Origin: Floridanema aerugineum
GTDB taxonomy: Bacteria; Cyanobacteriota; Cyanobacteriia; Cyanobacteriales; Aerosakkonemataceae
NCBI RefSeq assembly: GCF_041929345.1
Contig: NZ_JBHFNQ010000064.1
Location: 1 to 64,000 of the forward strand
DNA length: 64,000 nt
Direction: 5' to 3'
A program made the position numbers and the translations under genes. Within the stretch, counting starts at the first letter, position 1, and every line of letters begins with the position of its first letter. The notes under the pieces are model-generated. The model worked only from the letters and a program-made list of their open reading frames with translations, was not told the origin of the DNA and made no database searches. Shown here in pieces: positions 22,701-28,696 of this stretch.

Positions 22701-23801
22701 TCTAGCTAAAATATTCCGAATGTTTGGTTGAGATAAAAAGTTGGCTATTTGTTGGTTGTCTAACCCAAATCTAGTAAAAGTATGAAATAAGTTGGCACCA
22801 TCGCTCGACCTTTGTCCACCTGTAATGTCAAAGCGGTTTCCTTGAGGATTAACTATAGTATTTGTGCCGTCATTAGCGGGAACGATTGGTTGAGCAAATA
22901 CGGGATTTCCACCTAAAAAGGTCAGGGAAGACAGGAGAAATGAGGCGGCAAAAGTTTTTTCTATTTTTTTGCTAAAAGGAATGATGTTTGAGGGTTGATT
23001 AGTTAATTCTTCCTGGCGTTTTTGAGGTTTATTTATTAAAGTAAATTGGGGTTGAATTTGTCCATTTATTTGCTGAATTTGTAAATCGATGAAAAAGCGA
23101 TCGCTCATTTCCCGCCTTTCTAGCGCTCTTCTCATGATTTTGTGCGAGTAATTAATTACTTCTAATTGCTTGGCAGAAGTAATACTTTCCTGATGATGAC
23201 GATAATAATAAAGCGGTTTATTTAAATGCTTGAGTTCGGCAACTTCTGATAACCTTACACACAAATCATAATCGGAAATATACTGAATTTCTTCGTCAAT
23301 TCCTCCGGCTAATTCAAAAGCTGAACGGCGAATTAATCGAAAATGAAAAGTCATGAATTGCAGCAAAAGTTGCTCTTTTGAATAGGGAACACTGCAACGC
23401 TGTCCATAACCGATAATTTCACCTGTTTTAGAAATATCTATATAATCTGTATAAACAAAACCTACTTCTGGATGAGCATCCAGTATTGCAGCTGTATCTT
23501 CAATTGCTGTTGGTCCTAGCAAATCATCGCTATCTACCCACCCGAAATAAGTCCCGGTAATTTCTGCCATCGCTGCTTTTCTGGCGGGAGTTTCTCCGCG
23601 ATGTTCCGCAGCTATTACTCTGATTCGGCGATCGTTTTTGGCATAATTTTGAGCAATCTCTACAGAATTATCCGTAGAACCATCGTCCCAAATTAATAAC
23701 TCGAAGTCATGCTTAGTTTGTGCTAAAACACTTTCAATAGCAGCACTTAAATAATCTTCCCGGTTGTAGGTGATTATGACTAGAGAAATTGTGGCTGACA
23801 T
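13713..23801 (-). CDS. Giant GT2 glycosyltransferase-TPS/filamentous hemagglutinin-CHAT fusion protein
   Basis: About 3362 residues from ATG 23801 (MSATISLVIITYNRED); the frame stays open 29 codons further upstream. Residues 1-260 are a GT2 domain: VIITYNRE, IWDDGSTDNS, WVDSDDL (DxD), a C-terminal YYYRHH. A linker follows, then an internal signal peptide (KKIEKTFAASFLLSSLTF, cleavage near FAQP). Next come the TPS/filamentous-hemagglutinin N-terminal domain (ITGGQ, NPSGIVFG, LNVPAAF) and about 2200 residues of Gly/Asn/Thr-rich beta-helix repeats, including 162-residue tandem units. The last 400 residues are a CHAT caspase-like protease domain with catalytic HLATH and LSACRTALGD. FHA-CHAT proteins are common in cyanobacteria; an N-terminal GT2 ahead of the signal peptide is not what I would expect. 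No TpsB (Omp85-type) partner gene is in the window. Function is unknown; secretion of the FHA-CHAT part is inferred. Confidence 0.85.
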   Translation of the reverse strand: MSATISLVIITYNREDYLSAAIESVLAQTKHDFELLIWDDGSTDNSVEIAQNYAKNDRRIRVIAAEHRGETPARKAAMAEITGTYFGWVDSDDLLGPTAIEDTAAILDAHPEVGFVYTDYIDISKTGEIIGYGQRCSVPYSKEQLLLQFMTFHFRLIRRSAFELAGGIDEEIQYISDYDLCVRLSEVAELKHLNKPLYYYRHHQESITSAKQLEVINYSHKIMRRALERREMSDRFFIDLQIQQINGQIQPQFTLINKPQKRQEELTNQPSNIIPFSKKIEKTFAASFLLSSLTFLGGNPVFAQPIVPANDGTNTIVNPQGNRFDITGGQRSSDGANLFHTFTRFGLDNQQIANFLSQPNIRNILARINGGEISYINGLIQVTGGNSNLFLMNPSGIVFGQNARLNVPAAFTATTANGIGFGNNWFNATGNNNYASLVGDPNAFAFTMQQPGAIINSGDLAVGLGQDLNLLAGTVINTGTLTAPQGNITLAAVPGTSLVRLSQPGFLLSLEVQPIGNSVTQPNDFNLPIASLPQMLTGGTGGNATGVTVNQDGTVELTGSGIRIPTTGNTTIASGQINVAGQTGGNINILANKVGVINANINASGTNGGGNIRIGGDYQGKGTLPNASLTFVSKDATISADSLITGNGGKVIVWADKATRFYGSITAKGGSNSGNGGFVEVSGKDFLDFQGKVNTLATNGNPGMLLLDPKNIIIQEDEETVSELNQVDNFTDPELEPTTIKAALINDAATNVTLQATNDITFDAPINITAKGVGITAEAENDIRVNKDITTNGGAVTLSANVDNNVGGELVITNSTIKTGGGNFTGTGTGYFSDAVSLKNSTIDAQGGNIQLTGTGYNIQGPGYSGISLLNSSLQTKATGNITLNGTGGNGDRNQNQNRGIYLEQALVEVTGTGTITLTGTAGNGTNENVGIYLNTNSKVIANNGNISFTGIGNGIGERNRGIELQQGSLVETTGTGSITLDGTGAEAKNDNAGIFINLSAKITSKNGDINLTGTGGKGGNNNNGVWLNNGGVVESTGTGTINLNGTGGKGIDSNAGVNITGVNSLVNTNNGSISIKGTGGNGTGNENNGVRVVESGVVKAIGTGNITINGKGGNADGFNGGIIISDVGSKVSSQDGNIQLIGVAGDGSGNSNIGIRHLNGAVLEATGTGGITIDGTGGSGINFNAGIVIGPNGGVSPSISTNNGDIKVSGKGGNGTGNSNIGVQFDGNGTLLETKGIGTITFNGIGGNGTDNNYGIGIFDSSIIRSANGISFIGQGGTGTGTGQNGIRTDKGALLEVTKTGDISLTGTGTNNAAGISINDSVVKSTATNISKFTFTADEIDLIGTTKISGKNILQLQPLTTSLGISVGGKIEDARLNLNDNELATIQNGVSQIIIGGNDSAGAINVEGNVTFNDPITLQSPVGAGNIKSTGFSIAGKDDASVTLLGNQDINTGNIVAPKGITITSTNGAINTQLGTLDATSVTGNGSAITLNANGNITVAQVWSYTSKTGANGGDITLISKTGAIDSTAGDVRSGFTSAGDGGAIRFEAQGNITTKTLSADSDVSGKGGDITLISSLGKIDTSLGILDADSANGKGGNVTLKAFGDITTGTINSRARESSNDSGIISITSSDGAITTTKGSLNSNSALGNGGAVTLKANGNITTKDIISKTGGAGKGGDILGTSNAGLIDTSTGILDTSSVGGIAGDVSLSAPNGVTVGKINANGLSNTGNISLTSDKISSTGAANSIQGKGNLLLQPFTASQNLDVSPVNFNVFAEGFAAIIIGAEKGSGVVSIPNAIAFSDPVTIQSPNGQIIVNGAIKGTDDASITLSGKTNLNADITTVDQDLNLQGSVLLGKNVTLSTDVKAGGNISVGGTIDGNQKLTLETGTGDINLNGAVGSSIPLNDFIINSAKNVTAKSITAASITQKAGTGVTTLANLNTNSETGINLTGKSFVLNGKVTTSNNGGFTISNASALTLDAAIFKLDGAFKQVGEGAVSLAGKLTTTDDEISFKSAVTLLGDTALDTGAGIGDITFNSAVDGEANLSLNAGIGKINLGGALGSNTRIGNLIIESATDVNAKSITAASITQKAGTGVTSLGNLGTNRETGINLTGNSFVFNGKVTTTNNGGFTISNASPLTLNAEIFQLDGAFKQVGEGVVSLAGKLTTTDDEISFKSAVTLIGDAALNTGTGIGDITFNSAVDGGANLTLNAGIGKINLGGAVGSNTRIGNLIIESATDVNAKSITAASITQTAGTGVTNLGVLDTNSPQGINLNSNIINLNGAITTTNNGVFTINNSGALNLNYVINLDGAFNQIGTGEVFSSGSITTTNDDIRFNSFVTLIGETKFNPGKGAIAFNSGLFAGTNSLTLRAGEVVFGGKVTGSGNLILEPADANQTVAIADPIPGAFNLSASTLANLEDGFSSIVIGRIDGTGLVSVKEVTFNDPITIRTVSGTINVNGAIIGKNDASITLDGALINLNANISAENQNITLGRAIQLGNDITINTGLGAGDINFNGSLDGNKQLNLVAGSGNIRFNAVVGKNSPLSKLDISSASNVFVSQGINTVSELSINAPVILTDNAVFSTVNGNITFGNTVDSEVGKANNLTLSAETDNGNATFNGAVGSKGQEIGNILITNAKDLTANSTIEAQQLQFNAGTGKVNLKANITTSGAGVELNTTGDIRTSNISAKGGNISANSQNGIIETGNLDASNAGIGGTITLTTPKAVTTGNLTATGGEKGGTVTVKSGDRITTANIDVSATIGDGGKVFIDPPNDVQVGYINAQGGSQGIGGKVDITTESLFRSTATFIDNKGVNSSISTAGGTGNGSIIIRHGGGSLKIPFIVGDPSKNGTAGALTTGGDTITSTQAFPGSYTLGNIQIITQDFQDDPGNPGDRIDTEIKQVIQQQENISDLPTIPVTQVPPVAIDPILGVTEEKFSEEFSAYLGLTVTNNIKTLEEIRAQLRQNQEETGVRSAIFYVVFGRGEQGTQTLVTCPPDPGTRVQNSELQAENCQEKDSDRVELFLITPEGEPVRFPIGNVTKEQILGLARQLQMEVTDRSKLDTTSYLAPAQELYKLLIAPIEGKLQERGIKNLIFIPDAGLRSLPLAALHDGKGFIVERYSVSLMPSFSLTNPQFYNLKNSTVLAMGASTFKEQAPLPAVPVELSTIANQLWSGRISLNEAFTVNNLTTQRNTGNFEIVHLATHAEFRPGNPNNSYIQFWDERLGLDQVRNVKWNDPPVQLLVLSACRTALGDKQVELGFAGLAIQAGVQSALASLWYVSDQGTLGLMTEFYEQLKTAPIRAEALRRAQISMIKGEVIVDNNELEGIGPTGISLPPELRQSGKINFSHPYYWSGFTLIGNPW
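17024..18060 (-). repeat. 486-bp near-identical tandem units inside the giant gene
   Basis: Two full units and a partial third of about 484-486 bp (162 codons). Anchor words (for example GTTCCCGCTTTTTGGG) recur near 17030, 17515 and 18005. The encoded repeat begins near SITQKAGTGVT and contains SLAGKLTTTDDEISFKS and LNAGIGKINLGG. The high DNA identity implies recent duplication or ongoing recombination. Confidence 0.8.
22964..22970 (-). other. A7 homopolymer at the GT2/TPS junction
   Basis: In coding sense the junction reads AGC-AAA-AAA-ATA-GAA-AAA-ACT (Ser-Lys-Lys-Ile-Glu-Lys-Thr), with seven A residues followed by TAG. Losing one A gives AGC-AAA-AAA-TAG, an immediate stop just before the signal peptide. 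A second A6 run follows. The integrity of the fusion depends on this tract. Confidence 0.6.
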
Positions 23802-23965
23802 GGCAGTATTAATTATTCTGTAAATTTGTGAAAAATAATTACATTTAAGTTGCTCAAAAGTTATGACGCAAGCAGTTATTTTTTTCAAGAAGCAATGTAT
23901 TTTCGCTCAATGATTTTTACTTACCAGCTTGGTAAAACGATTTTAACAAGTAAACTAAAAAATTT

Positions 23966-24077
23966 GGACTTACGCACTCTTAGCCTGAAACCTAGATCTG
24001 AACTAGCCCCCCTTCCCAAGGGGGGAACTTAATAGCCCCCTTGGGAAGGGGGTTGGGGGATCTCAGTGCGTAAATCC
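23966..24077. repeat. MITE-like repeat with GGACTTACGCACT ends
   Basis: Inverted ends GGACTTACGCACT (23966-23978) and AGTGCGTAAATCC (24065-24077) differ at one position. Inside are two back-to-back palindromes of CCCCCTTCCCAAGGGGG type. The same ends bound the element at 28598-28696. Confidence 0.65.
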
Positions 24078-24118
24078 TAAAAAATTATTTTACCAGTTTA
24101 CAGGAGTTAAGAAATTTT

Positions 24119-24268
24119 AACCTTTCTGGGGTGAAAGCTTTGCTAGAAGATATTCTACAGCGTTATGCACCAATTAAAGATTTATTCCTGATTTTCCCGA
24201 TTAACTTCTGTAGATTAAATATTTTGGTTGATAATCCTAAACTTCAGATCGATCGGATCACCAGTTAA
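24119..24268 (+). other. Unassigned small open frame in the 23802-24377 gap
   Basis: A plus-strand open stretch, ending at TAA 24266, could encode NFNLSGVKALLEDILQ... from GTG 24131 (45 codons). There is no good ribosome-binding site and I recognise no family. It may be a decayed gene tail. Otherwise the gap holds only the two dispersed repeats. Confidence 0.2.
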
Positions 24269-24287
24269 TCGCGATCGTTAAGTACGT

Positions 24288-24356
24288 TGTAGGGTGCGTC
24301 AGAACCTTAAAATTATTGTAACTTGCCTAAAATTATAATTTCTGACGCACCCTACA
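24288..24356. repeat. MITE-like repeat with 17-bp inverted ends (TGTAGGGTGCGTCAGAA)
   Basis: Perfect 17-bp inverted ends at 24288-24304 and 24340-24356, same family as 9799-9863. It lies just beyond the stop of the leftward AI-2E transporter gene (24378), so its hairpin could also end that transcript. Confidence 0.7.
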
Positions 24357-24377
24357 GAATATAACTAAGAACTTGCG

Positions 24378-25505
24378 TTACTTATCTTTTTTAACAGCAG
24401 TATTCTCTAAAAGTAAATTTTCTCGATCGTCATCAAAGGGATTATTAAAAAACGATCCCGTTTGCGGTGGTAAATCTGGATCAAAAACAATTTCCGCAAT
24501 ACTTTTAATCACACCAGTCAAGGGAATTGCTAAAATTACGCCTAATAACCCACCAAATTTAGCTCCTAATAATAAAGCCATGAAAAGAATGACTGGCGAA
24601 AACCCTGTTAACCCTCCCATTAATCTGGGAGAAACTAAATTGTCTTTAATCTGTTGAATAATAACTGAAACTCCCAAAACTTCCAGTGCTAACCACCAAT
24701 CAATAAACGCTACTATGATTACTACTGTACCAATTCCTAAAGTTGCACCTACAAAAGGAATCACTTCCATTAAGCCAATAAAAACGGCAAATAATAGAAA
24801 GAACGGTACTTTTAGTAACCAAAAGGCAACGGATAACATTATTGCCATGAATAAGCCTAAAAGTAACTGACCTGAAATGAACTTTTGCAGATTTTTTTGG
24901 AGTGATTCAGTCAATACTTGGCTAACTATAGGTGATAAAAAGCTGGTGATTCCTCCCCAAACTCTTTCGCCATCAATTAGCATATAAAAAGAGATTACCA
25001 GAATGAATATTAAGTCGAGAAACCAGTTAAACGTGCCAACTACTAAACCCAAACCTTTACTGGCAATTACTTCGGCTTGAGCTTGGACTCTAGATAATAA
25101 TTGAGATGCTAAAATTCGGACATCAAATGGCAAATTATGCTCGAGGCTCCAAACTTGAAAATTGTCTAATTGTTGCCGTCCTGATTGTACCAAAGAAGGT
25201 AAATTAGTGACTAATTGTACTCCTTGATTAAACACGGGGGGTACTACCGTAAGACCGATAAAAGTAATCGCGACAATTGCTGCTAAATAAACTAATGCTA
25301 CGGCTAAAGTTCTGGGTAAAAATTTTTGTAATACTTTCACCGGGTAGTTGAATAAAAATGCCAGCAGTGCAGCTGTTAAGAAAACGCTGACTAATTCGCC
25401 GACATAACCAATTGTGACTAAAGTTGCCCAACTAGCTGCTAATACTAGCAGCCACGTTATCATAAACTTCTGTACAGGTGAGAAAATTGAATAGTCTTTG
25501 TTCAT
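24378..25505 (-). CDS. AI-2E family transporter (PerM/UPF0118 type)
   Basis: A 375-residue integral membrane protein with about eight hydrophobic segments. An N-terminal pair (about 12-60) and a helix near 62-90 are followed by a soluble loop (about 95-150: NLPSLVQSGRQQLDNF). The C-terminal half carries the family-typical GLMEVIPFVGATLGI and GGLTGFSPVILFMALLLGAKFGGLLGVILAIP. Members have been proposed to export autoinducer-2 or to act as Na+/H+ antiporters, so the substrate cannot be assigned. It is monocistronic, with a dispersed repeat downstream. Confidence 0.9.
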   Translation of the reverse strand: MNKDYSIFSPVQKFMITWLLVLAASWATLVTIGYVGELVSVFLTAALLAFLFNYPVKVLQKFLPRTLAVALVYLAAIVAITFIGLTVVPPVFNQGVQLVTNLPSLVQSGRQQLDNFQVWSLEHNLPFDVRILASQLLSRVQAQAEVIASKGLGLVVGTFNWFLDLIFILVISFYMLIDGERVWGGITSFLSPIVSQVLTESLQKNLQKFISGQLLLGLFMAIMLSVAFWLLKVPFFLLFAVFIGLMEVIPFVGATLGIGTVVIIVAFIDWWLALEVLGVSVIIQQIKDNLVSPRLMGGLTGFSPVILFMALLLGAKFGGLLGVILAIPLTGVIKSIAEIVFDPDLPPQTGSFFNNPFDDDRENLLLENTAVKKDK

Positions 25506-25539
25506 GGGTAGTTGATTATTAAATGTTGGTAATTATATA

Positions 25540-25812
25540 TTAATGATGGGGTTCGACAAACTGAATTACTCCCCATTGTCCATTAGTTAACCATTGGGCA
25601 TCCTGTTGCGGAAGTTGCTCTAATTGTTCGGTTGATAAACCTGCTGCTAATTCTGATTTTAAGGTGCGAAGTGCTACAAAAAGTGCGGGGAAGTAAGATG
25701 TAATACTTTGGTAAGGAGTGGTATAATCCCAGTGGCGATCGCCAACAGTCCGCCGATAACTAGCATCACCTTTAACTATAATTAAATTAGCGTTGCTTAA
25801 TTCTTGATACAA
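25540..25812 (-). pseudogene. C-terminal remnant of an ARMT1-like (DUF89) damage-control phosphatase
   Basis: Ninety codons resemble the last fifth of ARMT1-like/DUF89 proteins (normally about 400 residues): NANLIIVKGDASYRR, then GDRHWDYTTPY, LRTLKSE and GL. No ATG is present; the frame begins with a TTG that lies within the right end of a 99-bp inverted-repeat element. A few codons further upstream it meets a stop inside that element. The catalytic Asp/Asn N-terminal part of the family is missing from the window. I therefore call it a 5'-truncated fragment, probably not functional. Translation from the TTG cannot be excluded. Confidence 0.65.
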
Positions 25813-25906
25813 TAGACATCTCCAGAAATTAAAAGTGCGTTACCACTGAACCCTTGTAGAGACGTTGTATACAACGTCTCTACTTTGAAAGGAGATGTCT
25901 ATTGTA
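25808..25906. mobile_element. 99-bp MITE-like element with 16-bp perfect terminal inverted repeats
   Basis: TACAATAGACATCTCC at 25808-25823 and its exact complement at 25891-25906 flank a unit that carries an inner palindrome at 25855-25883 (GTAGAGACGTTGTATAC type). It is non-coding and abuts the broken end of the ARMT1-like fragment. No target duplication could be made out. Confidence 0.65.
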
Positions 25907-26028
25907 GATTTTAGATTTTAGATTGATTCCCCAGATAAATCTACTTGCTCAAGCTTAGGTCATCAATGGTAAAATGAAAGATCCTTGCTGCTGGAGGTTG
26001 TTGCCAAAAGCGGCCTTGTTGTCCAAAA

Positions 26029-26034
26029 GGGGAG
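26029..26034 (+). promoter_or_regulatory. Ribosome-binding site of rpsF
   Basis: GGGGAG ends 4 nt before ATG 26039. This fixes the start there rather than at the in-frame codon 18 positions upstream. Confidence 0.75.
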
Positions 26035-26038
26035 AACT

Positions 26039-26380
26039 ATGAATAGCTACGAAACAATGTATATTTTGCGTCCTGATTTATTAGATGAGCAAGTAAATCA
26101 GGCTGTGGAAAAGTATCAGAATATGCTGCGAGATCAAGGCGCTCAAGATATCAACGTTCAACTGCGTGGTAAACACCGTTTAGCCTACGAAATTAACAAA
26201 CAACGCGATGGTATCTATGTGCAAATGAATTACCAAGCTAAAGGTAATGTCGTTGCTCCGATGGAAAGAGCGATGCGCTTGAGTGAAGAAGTAATTCGTT
26301 ATCTGACAATTAAGCTGGAAGAGGTTTCCACTAAAGCCAAAGCCGATGCGGAAGAAGAACCCGCAGAAGCTACTGCTTAG
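26039..26380 (+). CDS. rpsF: 30S ribosomal protein S6
   Basis: A 113-residue protein starting MNSYETMYILRPDL, a classic S6 N-terminus. It contains RGKHRLAYEINKQRDGIYVQMNY in the central RNA-binding sheet and an acidic C-terminal tail (DAEEEPAEATA). It binds the central domain of 16S rRNA together with S18. It stands alone here, without rpsR or ssb, as is usual in cyanobacteria. A palindromic repeat starts 9 bp after the stop and may act as terminator. Confidence 0.96.
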   Translation: MNSYETMYILRPDLLDEQVNQAVEKYQNMLRDQGAQDINVQLRGKHRLAYEINKQRDGIYVQMNYQAKGNVVAPMERAMRLSEEVIRYLTIKLEEVSTKAKADAEEEPAEATA

Positions 26381-26389
26381 ATTGCGATC

Positions 26390-26418
26390 TGTAGAGACGT
26401 TTCATGAAACGTCTCTAC
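26390..26418. repeat. Palindromic repeat TGTAGAGACGTTTC
   Basis: A perfect palindrome immediately after rpsF, identical in sequence to the one at 12414. It lacks a clean U run, so any role in termination is uncertain. Confidence 0.65.
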
Positions 26419-26540
26419 GGGTACCTTTAATTCAAGAATTTTAACTACACTCTGCCCTTCCTCTAATAACCATGATAAAATGTCGCTTGCACGTACTATA
26501 ACGGCAAGTTGGCAAAATCTTCGAGGAGTTGTGAGCCATT

Positions 26541-27092
26541 GTGAGCCAAATCGACACCCCCTTTCAATCCCTGCAATCAGAAGTTTCTCATCTCCGTGAG
26601 GAATTGCAACTGAGAGATCAACTGGTTCAACAGTTGTCTCAAGAACTATTCCGGTTAGTCAAGGGAAATACGACTTTCCTACCCGCGCCGGAATTATCGC
26701 AACAGCATCAAGCTCAGATGCAGGCTATGCAAGAGCAACTGCAAGGGGTAGAACAACAAGTGAAGTTCTACCAAGAGCAGATTTCCGATCGCGATGCCGA
26801 AATCTATCACCTGCGTCAGTCTGTTCAAGAATTAACCGATCGTAGCCGAATGCTCGAACAAGTGGTACAGGAATTACCGCAAATTTATCGCCAGAAATTT
26901 ACGGAACGCCTTGCACCAATTAAAGAAAAAGTGACAATGCTACAACGGGAAAATCGTCAACTTCACGCAGAATTGCAAAGTCTAACCTATCGGTTGGCAA
27001 TTAAAAGTCGGACTCCTAATGCAAGGCTTGATTTGCCTAGCTTTCCTAAAGTTGGAGGTAGTAGAGTTAGTCTTCCTTTTAGTAATGCTTGA
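26541..27092 (+). CDS. Coiled-coil hypothetical protein
   Basis: 183 residues from GTG 26541, with GAGGAG (26523-26528) upstream. Residues about 8-40 and 55-160 are Gln/Glu/Leu-rich heptad sequence (for example LREELQLRDQLVQQLSQEL and VTMLQRENRQLHAELQSL), predicting a long coiled coil. The C-terminus (SFPKVGGSRVSLPFSNA) is a short non-helical tail. There is no signal peptide or membrane segment. The family is unknown to me. The stop overlaps the start of the next gene (ATGCTTGA), implying translational coupling and a shared role. Confidence 0.75.
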   Translation: MSQIDTPFQSLQSEVSHLREELQLRDQLVQQLSQELFRLVKGNTTFLPAPELSQQHQAQMQAMQEQLQGVEQQVKFYQEQISDRDAEIYHLRQSVQELTDRSRMLEQVVQELPQIYRQKFTERLAPIKEKVTMLQRENRQLHAELQSLTYRLAIKSRTPNARLDLPSFPKVGGSRVSLPFSNA

Positions 27093-27774
27093 AGTTTGGA
27101 TCGTAGTTGATGGGGAGGTGAATGCTACTGGCGAATTAATGGCTGCATCTCCCGCAACTGCAATAATGGTAGAGGCTTTGCGAAAAGCCATTGCACAACC
27201 CGCCACAACGATAAAAGTTTTCGGAAAAAACCATCTAAATTCGCTAAATCTGCCAAAGGAAGTGGTATTTTGTCCATTAACTTTGCATCTTCCTAGTAAT
27301 TTTGATTTCCCGGAAAAAGCTATATTTAAAGCTTGCGAAAAGGTAGAGTTATTCCGTTATTTAATATCAGAAAATTTCGGTTATGTTACCAGAACGGGTA
27401 ACTTTTGGTTGCCTGTGGTTTTGACTCAAAAAGGGCCAGTTTATGCAGAAGCGATCGGCCCAGCAAGCGAAACTTCATCAGAATCAGAAGTTGAGTTAAG
27501 TTACTTTCAGCCAGTGCATTTCTCTGATGCGATGCGTCAGAAACTTTATGAGATGGCATACAATATACTTAAGTTTCTCAACGCTTCACCAGCTACTTAT
27601 TTAATTCAATTTGGATTGAGCGATAAAGAAATTTGGTTCGATCGAGTTTTCCCCTTTCCCGCTGCACCTGCGATCGCCAGTATTAATGCACAAACCCCCG
27701 ATTTATTCACCTGTCATTGGTATTGCTTAACCAATCAACCAATTATCGATTTAACTATTGCACCTCAAAGTTAA
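27085..27774 (+). CDS. Hypothetical protein translationally coupled to the coiled-coil gene
   Basis: 229 residues from ATG 27085 (MLEVWIVVDGEVNATGELMAAS). That start overlaps the upstream stop by 8 nt, and I prefer it to the in-frame ATG at 27019 inside the previous gene. It is a mixed alpha/beta soluble protein with segments such as NFWLPVVLTQKGPVYAEAIGP and YLIQFGLSDKEIWFDRVFPFP. It may be an ATP-grasp-like or cyanobacteria-specific fold, but I see no catalytic motif that decides it. Function is unknown; the coupling suggests it works with the coiled-coil partner. Confidence 0.7.
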   Translation: MLEVWIVVDGEVNATGELMAASPATAIMVEALRKAIAQPATTIKVFGKNHLNSLNLPKEVVFCPLTLHLPSNFDFPEKAIFKACEKVELFRYLISENFGYVTRTGNFWLPVVLTQKGPVYAEAIGPASETSSESEVELSYFQPVHFSDAMRQKLYEMAYNILKFLNASPATYLIQFGLSDKEIWFDRVFPFPAAPAIASINAQTPDLFTCHWYCLTNQPIIDLTIAPQS

Positions 27775-27900
27775 GCTGATTGGCAGGCAAGATGCCCGCC
27801 CTACAAGTTGATCGATCGAAAATCTAAAATCGATTGACACTGTTGTAGTAGCTAAGTCAAGATCAAAGATGAATGTTAACCTTTGTTAAGGCTGTAGCAG

Positions 27901-28521
27901 ATGTCATTAGAAGTAGTTTCCCTGGAGAATATCCAGGAACTTGCGGGTCAATACGGCTACTGGGCAGTATTTATCGGAATTTTATTAGAAAATTTGGGAA
28001 TTCCGTTGCCTGGTGAAACTATTACCCTAGCGGGAGGGTTTTTAGCTGGTAGCGGGGAACTGAATTACTGGTTAGTTTTAGGTAGTGCGATCGCAGGCGC
28101 AGTTTTAGGCGGTAACTTTGGTTATTTAATTGGTAGATACGGCGGTTGGGCGTTGCTTTTAACTATCGGAAAAATTCTCCGCATTCAGGAAGAAAAACTG
28201 GTAGAACTCAAGCAGCAATTTAGCGAAAACGCCGGGAAAACCGTCTTTATTGGTAGATTTATTGCTTTATTGCGGATTTTCGCCAGCCCCTTAGCTGGAA
28301 TCGTCGAAATGCCATACTTGAAATTTATGGCATACAACATCGCTGGTGCAACAGCTTGGGGTGCAGTCATGGTCAGTCTGTCGTTTTTCGCCGGAAAAGT
28401 TGTACCTTTAGAACAATTAGTCGCTTGGGCAGCCCAATTTGCAGTCTTAGCATTATTAATAGTAGCGGCTTGGATTTTCGTTCCCTTCTGGTTGGAACTA
28501 CGCCAAACCAAAGAATCATAA
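27901..28521 (+). CDS. DedA family membrane protein
   Basis: A 206-residue DedA/VTT (SNARE-associated) protein. The signature ENLGIPLPGETITLAGGFLAG is followed by GAVLGGNFGYLIGRYGG and FIGRFIALLRIFASPLAGI, including the conserved F-x-x-R-x-x-P/A region. Four to five hydrophobic segments run to a C-terminal FVPFW. Family members are linked to membrane homeostasis, undecaprenyl-phosphate or phospholipid scrambling; which applies here is not known. It is monocistronic and followed by a clear terminator. Confidence 0.9.
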   Translation: MSLEVVSLENIQELAGQYGYWAVFIGILLENLGIPLPGETITLAGGFLAGSGELNYWLVLGSAIAGAVLGGNFGYLIGRYGGWALLLTIGKILRIQEEKLVELKQQFSENAGKTVFIGRFIALLRIFASPLAGIVEMPYLKFMAYNIAGATAWGAVMVSLSFFAGKVVPLEQLVAWAAQFAVLALLIVAAWIFVPFWLELRQTKES

Positions 28522-28542
28522 ATTCAATAGCATATAAAATTT

Positions 28543-28580
28543 AGAGAGAGGAAAATATGCTGGCTCCTCTCTCTTTTTTT
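28543..28580 (+). terminator. Rho-independent terminator of the DedA gene
   Basis: A 10-bp stem AGAGAGAGGA (28543-28552) / TCCTCTCTCT (28565-28574) is followed by T7. Confidence 0.85.
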
Positions 28581-28597
28581 GTGCGATCGTTAGCATT

Positions 28598-28696
28598 AGG
28601 ACTTACGCAAAGCCTCCCGTAGGGTGCGTTAACGCCAGTGTAACGCACCATCCCCCGCACCATCCCACCATCGCCTAGCGTCACTGCGTAAGTCCT
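28598..28696. repeat. MITE-like repeat with AGGACTTACGCA ends
   Basis: Perfect 12-bp inverted ends enclose a GTAGGGTGCGTTA / TAACGCACC pair and a CACCATCCC tract. It links two repeat families seen elsewhere in the window (ends as at 23966, inner part as at 9799 and 31742). The remainder of the 28522-29396 gap is AT-rich and must hold the nrt promoter. Confidence 0.65.

Noticed and set aside
22955..22970. Programmed ribosomal frameshift site
   Set aside because: The A7 tract alone is not enough; there is no recognisable downstream stimulatory pseudoknot, and the zero frame already produces the full fusion. Slippage variation is kept as a finding instead.
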